A stretch of DNA of 64,000 bases from contig OY751495.1 of NCBI GenBank assembly GCA_963565915.1, positions 3,658,001-3,722,000 of the forward strand, in the 5' to 3' direction. Positions within the stretch are counted from its first letter, which is position 1. Each line of letters opens with the position of its first letter. Shown piece after piece: positions 63,496 to 64,000 of the stretch. A model generated the notes under the pieces. The model had not been told where the DNA came from. It made no database searches and saw only the letters and a program-made list of their open reading frames with translations. This DNA is from Entoloma clypeatum (lineage: Eukaryota > Basidiomycota > Agaricomycetes > Agaricales > Entolomataceae). Position numbers and translations under genes: made by a program.

Positions 63496-64000
63496 ACGAC
63501 GCTAAGTCGCGACCCTTATCTATTAAACGGACTTGCTTGCCTTGTATGACTGCAGACAATAGAACCTATGTCATCCCTGCCAAGCGAGCCGCTGTGTCAA
63601 CTAAGATTGTGAAGGGAGATAAACCTCCAAAAAGACGAGAGATCAGGCTGTTAGCTCAGCTCAAAACACGACGAGGACCAAAGGTTATCCGACCTGAGGT
63701 TGACAGCAGATGTGAATGCACATGCATCCATCCCAGAATAGTACATGAACAGAACCTCCCCACGCGAGGAATACTGCCCATAACAATTCTAAATGCAGAT
63801 GGATCACCAAATCGACAACAGAAAGCGAGCCAACTTGCCGAAGTTAAACTGGATTTGGGAGCACATCAGGAAACCATGGAAGCAATGGTACTGGACATTG
63901 GGAGAACGGACATGCTCTTGGGACATGACTGGTTGGTACACCACAACCCCACAATCAATTGGACAACCGGCGCGGTAACATTTAACCGCTGCCCAACAAC
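63496..64000 (+). pseudogene. Pol start of chromovirus copy 2, protease mutated
   Basis: The frame reads RTYVIPAKRAAVSTKIVKGD, then the protease block as VDSRCECTCIH, where copy 1 has VDSGCERTCIH. The Gly of the DSG triad became Arg (GGA to AGA after a C, a CpG transition) and the next Arg became Cys (CGC to TGC, another). It continues DIGRTDMLLGHDWLVHHNPT to the window end. Confidence 0.85.

Larger units (their letters stand above)
61531..64000 (+). mobile_element. Gypsy chromovirus copy 2, 5' half, runs off the window
   Basis: A 404-bp LTR (61531-61934), the primer-site region agttgctaaatctcg, the upstream ORF, gag and the start of pol are collinear with 17705-15200 of the first copy at high identity. 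It lies on the plus strand. Gag has an internal deletion and the protease motif is mutated, so this copy is also defective. The 3' part is outside the window. Confidence 0.92.

Overview
The window looks like nuclear DNA of a mushroom-forming basidiomycete (Agaricomycete). The evidence is genes cut by many 45-80 bp introns, a DUF6533 membrane protein, a Ppo-type fatty acid dioxygenase-P450 fusion, a CxC5/CxC6 cysteine-cluster gene of the KDZ transposon type, a Harbinger transposase with its Myb/SANT partner, chromodomain Gypsy, Copia and tyrosine-recombinase retroelements. About two thirds of the window is transposon, layered several deep; a host gene island lies at about 27.9-43.1 kb.

Layout. 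1-5.0 kb: 3' part of a tyrosine-recombinase (Ngaro/DIRS-like) retroelement on the minus strand, split by a fold-back element (416-2539). 5.0-7.9 kb: a Copia 3' end (minus), an LTR-like block, a coiled-coil ORF and an arm of a minisatellite-bearing element. 7.9-22.3 kb: a four-level nest. A hAT-like element (from 7892) holds a solo LTR (8671-21481), which holds a Copia element (8842-21246), which holds a full Gypsy chromovirus on the minus strand (11151-17705). 22.3-27 kb: a Tc1/mariner element (22344-23961) and a Harbinger element whose Myb gene is cut by a solo LTR (25358-25815).

Gene island. A complete Ppo oxygenase (27902-32699, plus), a DUF6533 membrane protein (35476-37151, plus), an O-methyltransferase (37608-39513, plus), an F-box protein (39741-40885, minus), an R-SNARE with an unusual lumenal tail (41315-42543, plus) and a small secreted six-cysteine protein (42842-43072, minus). 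Ppo enzymes make oxylipins; the adjacent genes have no obvious shared pathway, so I do not claim a biosynthetic cluster.

43-64 kb: relics and repeats, then an intact non-autonomous hAT-like element with a perfect 8-bp target duplication (45872-48640), a Gypsy 5' half (49208-52170), a second hAT-like element (from 52171) containing a second mariner (53117-57926), itself cut by a fold-back element (53733-56526, containing a solo LTR) and by another solo LTR (57454-57840). Then a tRNA-like Pol III box pair, the KDZ-associated gene (59376-61270) cut by a 480-bp hAT MITE (59920-60399), and the 5' half of a second chromovirus (61531 to the window end).

A theme runs through the elements: stops, lost catalytic residues and LTR mismatches are overwhelmingly CpG transitions (C to T or G to A within CG), which fits methylation-driven decay. 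No computation or database search was run; all calls come from reading the sequence and its translations.
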